This document shows positions 62,477 to 64,000 of a DNA stretch of 64,000 bases, piece by piece; within the stretch, counting starts at the first letter, position 1; every line of letters starts with the position of its first letter. The notes under the pieces are model-generated. The model was not told the origin of the DNA, did no database searches, and was given only the letters and a program-made list of their open reading frames with translations. The DNA comes from Alkalihalobacterium alkalinitrilicum (GTDB taxonomy: Bacteria > Bacillota > Bacilli > Bacillales > Bacillaceae_F), in the NCBI RefSeq assembly GCF_002019605.1, contig NZ_KV917368.1, positions 1,090,997 to 1,154,996 on the forward strand. The letters run 5' to 3'. The position numbers and the translations under genes are program-made.

Positions 62477-64000
62477 CTACAATAATTGTTGTTCAGCATA
62501 TTCTCTATACAATTGGTGAGTATTTACTAATTGTTCGTGACTTCCCATTCCAGTTATTTTACCTTTTTCAATGAAAATAATCGTATCGGCATTAATAATT
62601 GTCGACAAGCGATGAGCGATAACGAAGGTCGTTCGTCCTTGCATAAGTCGTGATAGCGCTTGCTGAACAATTCCTTCCGATTGACTATCTAAACTTGCAG
62701 TAGCTTCGTCCATCATTAATATTTTCGGATCTCTTAAAAAAGCACGAGCAATCGCGATTCGTTGGCGTTGCCCACCTGACAATTTCACCCCGCGTTCTCC
62801 AACTTCAGTTTCTAATTGTTTCGGGAACTCTTTAATAAATTGATCAGCAAACGCCATCCTTGCGACTTCCCACAATTTTTCATCAGAAATTGCTTCCGAA
62901 TTAGTTAGTCCATAACAAAGATTTTCACGGATCGTACCTGCCATCATCGGACTATCTTGAGAAACATAACCAATTTGCTTCCGCCAAGTTTTCATCGATA
63001 AATCATGAATCAATGTATTTCCAATCCGAATTTCGCCTGATGTTGGTTCATAAAATCGTTCTAACAATGCGAACATCGTCGTTTTTCCTCCACCGCTAGG
63101 TCCAGCAAAAGCGATCATCTGACCTGGTTGTACATCAAATGAAATACTTTTAAGTACAGGCTCTTCCTCACTATAAGCAAACGAAACATTGACTACATGA
63201 AGCGGCTTCTCTTTGATGTCTATTTCAATTCCTTCTTGACCTTCTTCGTCTTTCAAACCTAATATATCAATAATTCGTTCAGTTGCACCTTTTGCTTTTT
63301 GTAGTTGAGTAAAAAACATCATAAACGAAGTAATCGGAAAAATAATTTGAAACAAATATAGTAAAAAGGCGACTAATGATCCTGTAGACATCGAACCTTC
63401 AGCAACACGAATTCCACCATAACCAATTATTAAGACGATCACAACCATAATAATCAAATAGATAAGTGGTCCGATTAGAGCAAAGATTTTTGCTTCTTTT
63501 AAACCAAATGATAAAAGTTTTTCAATACCTGTTTTGCCTTTCGATTCTTCGACTTTTTCGGCATTTGAAGCTTTCATTAAGCGAATTTCACCAAGGGTTT
63601 GCTGAATAGACCCCGAAAACGTTGCAGTTGCATCTTGTAAACCACGTGCTATTTTGGACATTTTTCTACCTAAGGGAAACATGATCCCCAGTGTTATTGG
63701 CACAGAAAGTAGCATTAGTAACGTCATTTGCCAATCCATAATAAATAGGATAATAAGTGCGCCAATTATTGTAATTATCCCAGTGATAAACCGTGGGAAA
63801 TGTTGAGAAATTAAATCTTTTACAATACCAGTGTCGTTGACAACGCGACTGACGGATTCGCCACTTGTTTTTTTATCAAAGTAATATACAGGTAAGTGGA
63901 TCAGTTTAAACCACATCCGTTCTCTCAACTTAGCTACTATTTTTTGACCAACGTAAGCTAGTAAAAAAGTGGATACACCATCAATCAAAGCTTGAACAAT
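62477..64000 (-). CDS. ABC multidrug exporter, membrane-ATPase fusion (BmrA/LmrA-like; cut by right edge)
   Basis: The frame stays open to the right edge, so the N-terminus is outside the window. The visible 507 residues hold the later part of a six-helix exporter domain (GQKIVAKLRERMWFKLIHLPVYYFDKKTSGE) and a full ATPase: Walker A AGPSGGGKTT, signature KLSGGQRQR, Walker B ILMMDEATASLD, H-loop IAHRLST. Half-transporters of this type form homodimers and export drugs or lipids. Confidence 0.9.
   Translation of the reverse strand: MVQALIDGVSTFLLAYVGQKIVAKLRERMWFKLIHLPVYYFDKKTSGESVSRVVNDTGIVKDLISQHFPRFITGIITIIGALIILFIMDWQMTLLMLLSVPITLGIMFPLGRKMSKIARGLQDATATFSGSIQQTLGEIRLMKASNAEKVEESKGKTGIEKLLSFGLKEAKIFALIGPLIYLIIMVVIVLIIGYGGIRVAEGSMSTGSLVAFLLYLFQIIFPITSFMMFFTQLQKAKGATERIIDILGLKDEEGQEGIEIDIKEKPLHVVNVSFAYSEEEPVLKSISFDVQPGQMIAFAGPSGGGKTTMFALLERFYEPTSGEIRIGNTLIHDLSMKTWRKQIGYVSQDSPMMAGTIRENLCYGLTNSEAISDEKLWEVARMAFADQFIKEFPKQLETEVGERGVKLSGGQRQRIAIARAFLRDPKILMMDEATASLDSQSEGIVQQALSRLMQGRTTFVIAHRLSTIINADTIIFIEKGKITGMGSHEQLVNTHQLYREYAEQQLL

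Overview
The window is low-GC Firmicute DNA, most likely from a soil or alkaliphilic/halotolerant member of the Bacillaceae. The grounds are AAGGAGG-type ribosome binding sites, frequent TTG/GTG starts, lipobox lipoproteins, CcpA-type cre sites, a B. subtilis-like Fnr with a C-terminal cysteine cluster, and a trnD-like tRNA order. The species cannot be named from the sequence alone.

Layout: (1) 1-2,017, the end of a NitT/TauT-type ABC importer (binding protein cut by the left edge, ATPase, permease), followed by a small NrdH-like thioredoxin-fold protein. (2) 2,528-5,486, a kynurenine operon (kynU-kynB-kynA, tryptophan to anthranilate) with its own sigma-A promoter and terminator. (3) 5,511-6,311, a Cof-type HAD phosphatase on the minus strand. 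(4) 6,448-13,615, a phenylalanine/tyrosine catabolic cluster (hpd, an unassigned 326-residue protein, fahA, hmgA, phhB, phhA) behind a structured leader and a cre-like site. No maleylacetoacetate isomerase is recognisable there, so the unassigned protein is a candidate for that step. (5) 13,616-15,789, DUF1292 protein, a lipoprotein, and decayed gene fragments. (6) 15,790-20,393, a three-gene cassette: a cytoplasmic gamma-glutamyltransferase-like enzyme, an ATP-grasp ligase fused to a degenerate M20 domain, and an N-formylglutamate amidohydrolase-like enzyme. (7) 20,484-22,265, a large HEPN (LA2681-like) protein. (8) 22,479-24,130, a tandem array of about 135-bp modules, each carrying the first 14 nt of the initiator tRNA, running into a nine-tRNA operon.

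(9) 24,166-25,448, an Fnr-type regulator with a well-placed self-binding site, and a DGC-domain protein. (10) 25,553-56,211, the centrepiece: a roughly 31-kb catabolic island. It encodes a zinc alcohol dehydrogenase, five SDR genes (one broken), a TPP-dependent E1 alpha/beta pair, separately placed E2 and E3, two LLM flavin monooxygenases, a Dabb protein, an alpha/beta hydrolase, an MBL hydrolase, a peptide/nickel-type ABC importer with a second binding protein, a TRAP transporter, an MFS transporter and an AcoR-like sigma-54 activator. Four sequences matching the sigma-54 -24/-12 consensus sit ahead of four gene blocks, three of them with a shared upstream box about 72 bp away, and cre sites are scattered through the island. 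The simplest reading is one sigma-54/CcpA-controlled pathway that imports and oxidises an unidentified carbonyl or secondary-alcohol compound, ending in acyloin/diketone-type cleavage to an acyl-CoA.

(11) 56,407-57,066, a DUF429 protein. (12) 57,445-58,987, a broken sensor histidine kinase whose sensor region resembles that of the sigma-54 activator. (13) 59,399-62,227, an intact-looking IS21-family element with a 7-bp target duplication. (14) 62,477-64,000, an ABC multidrug exporter on the minus strand, cut by the right edge.
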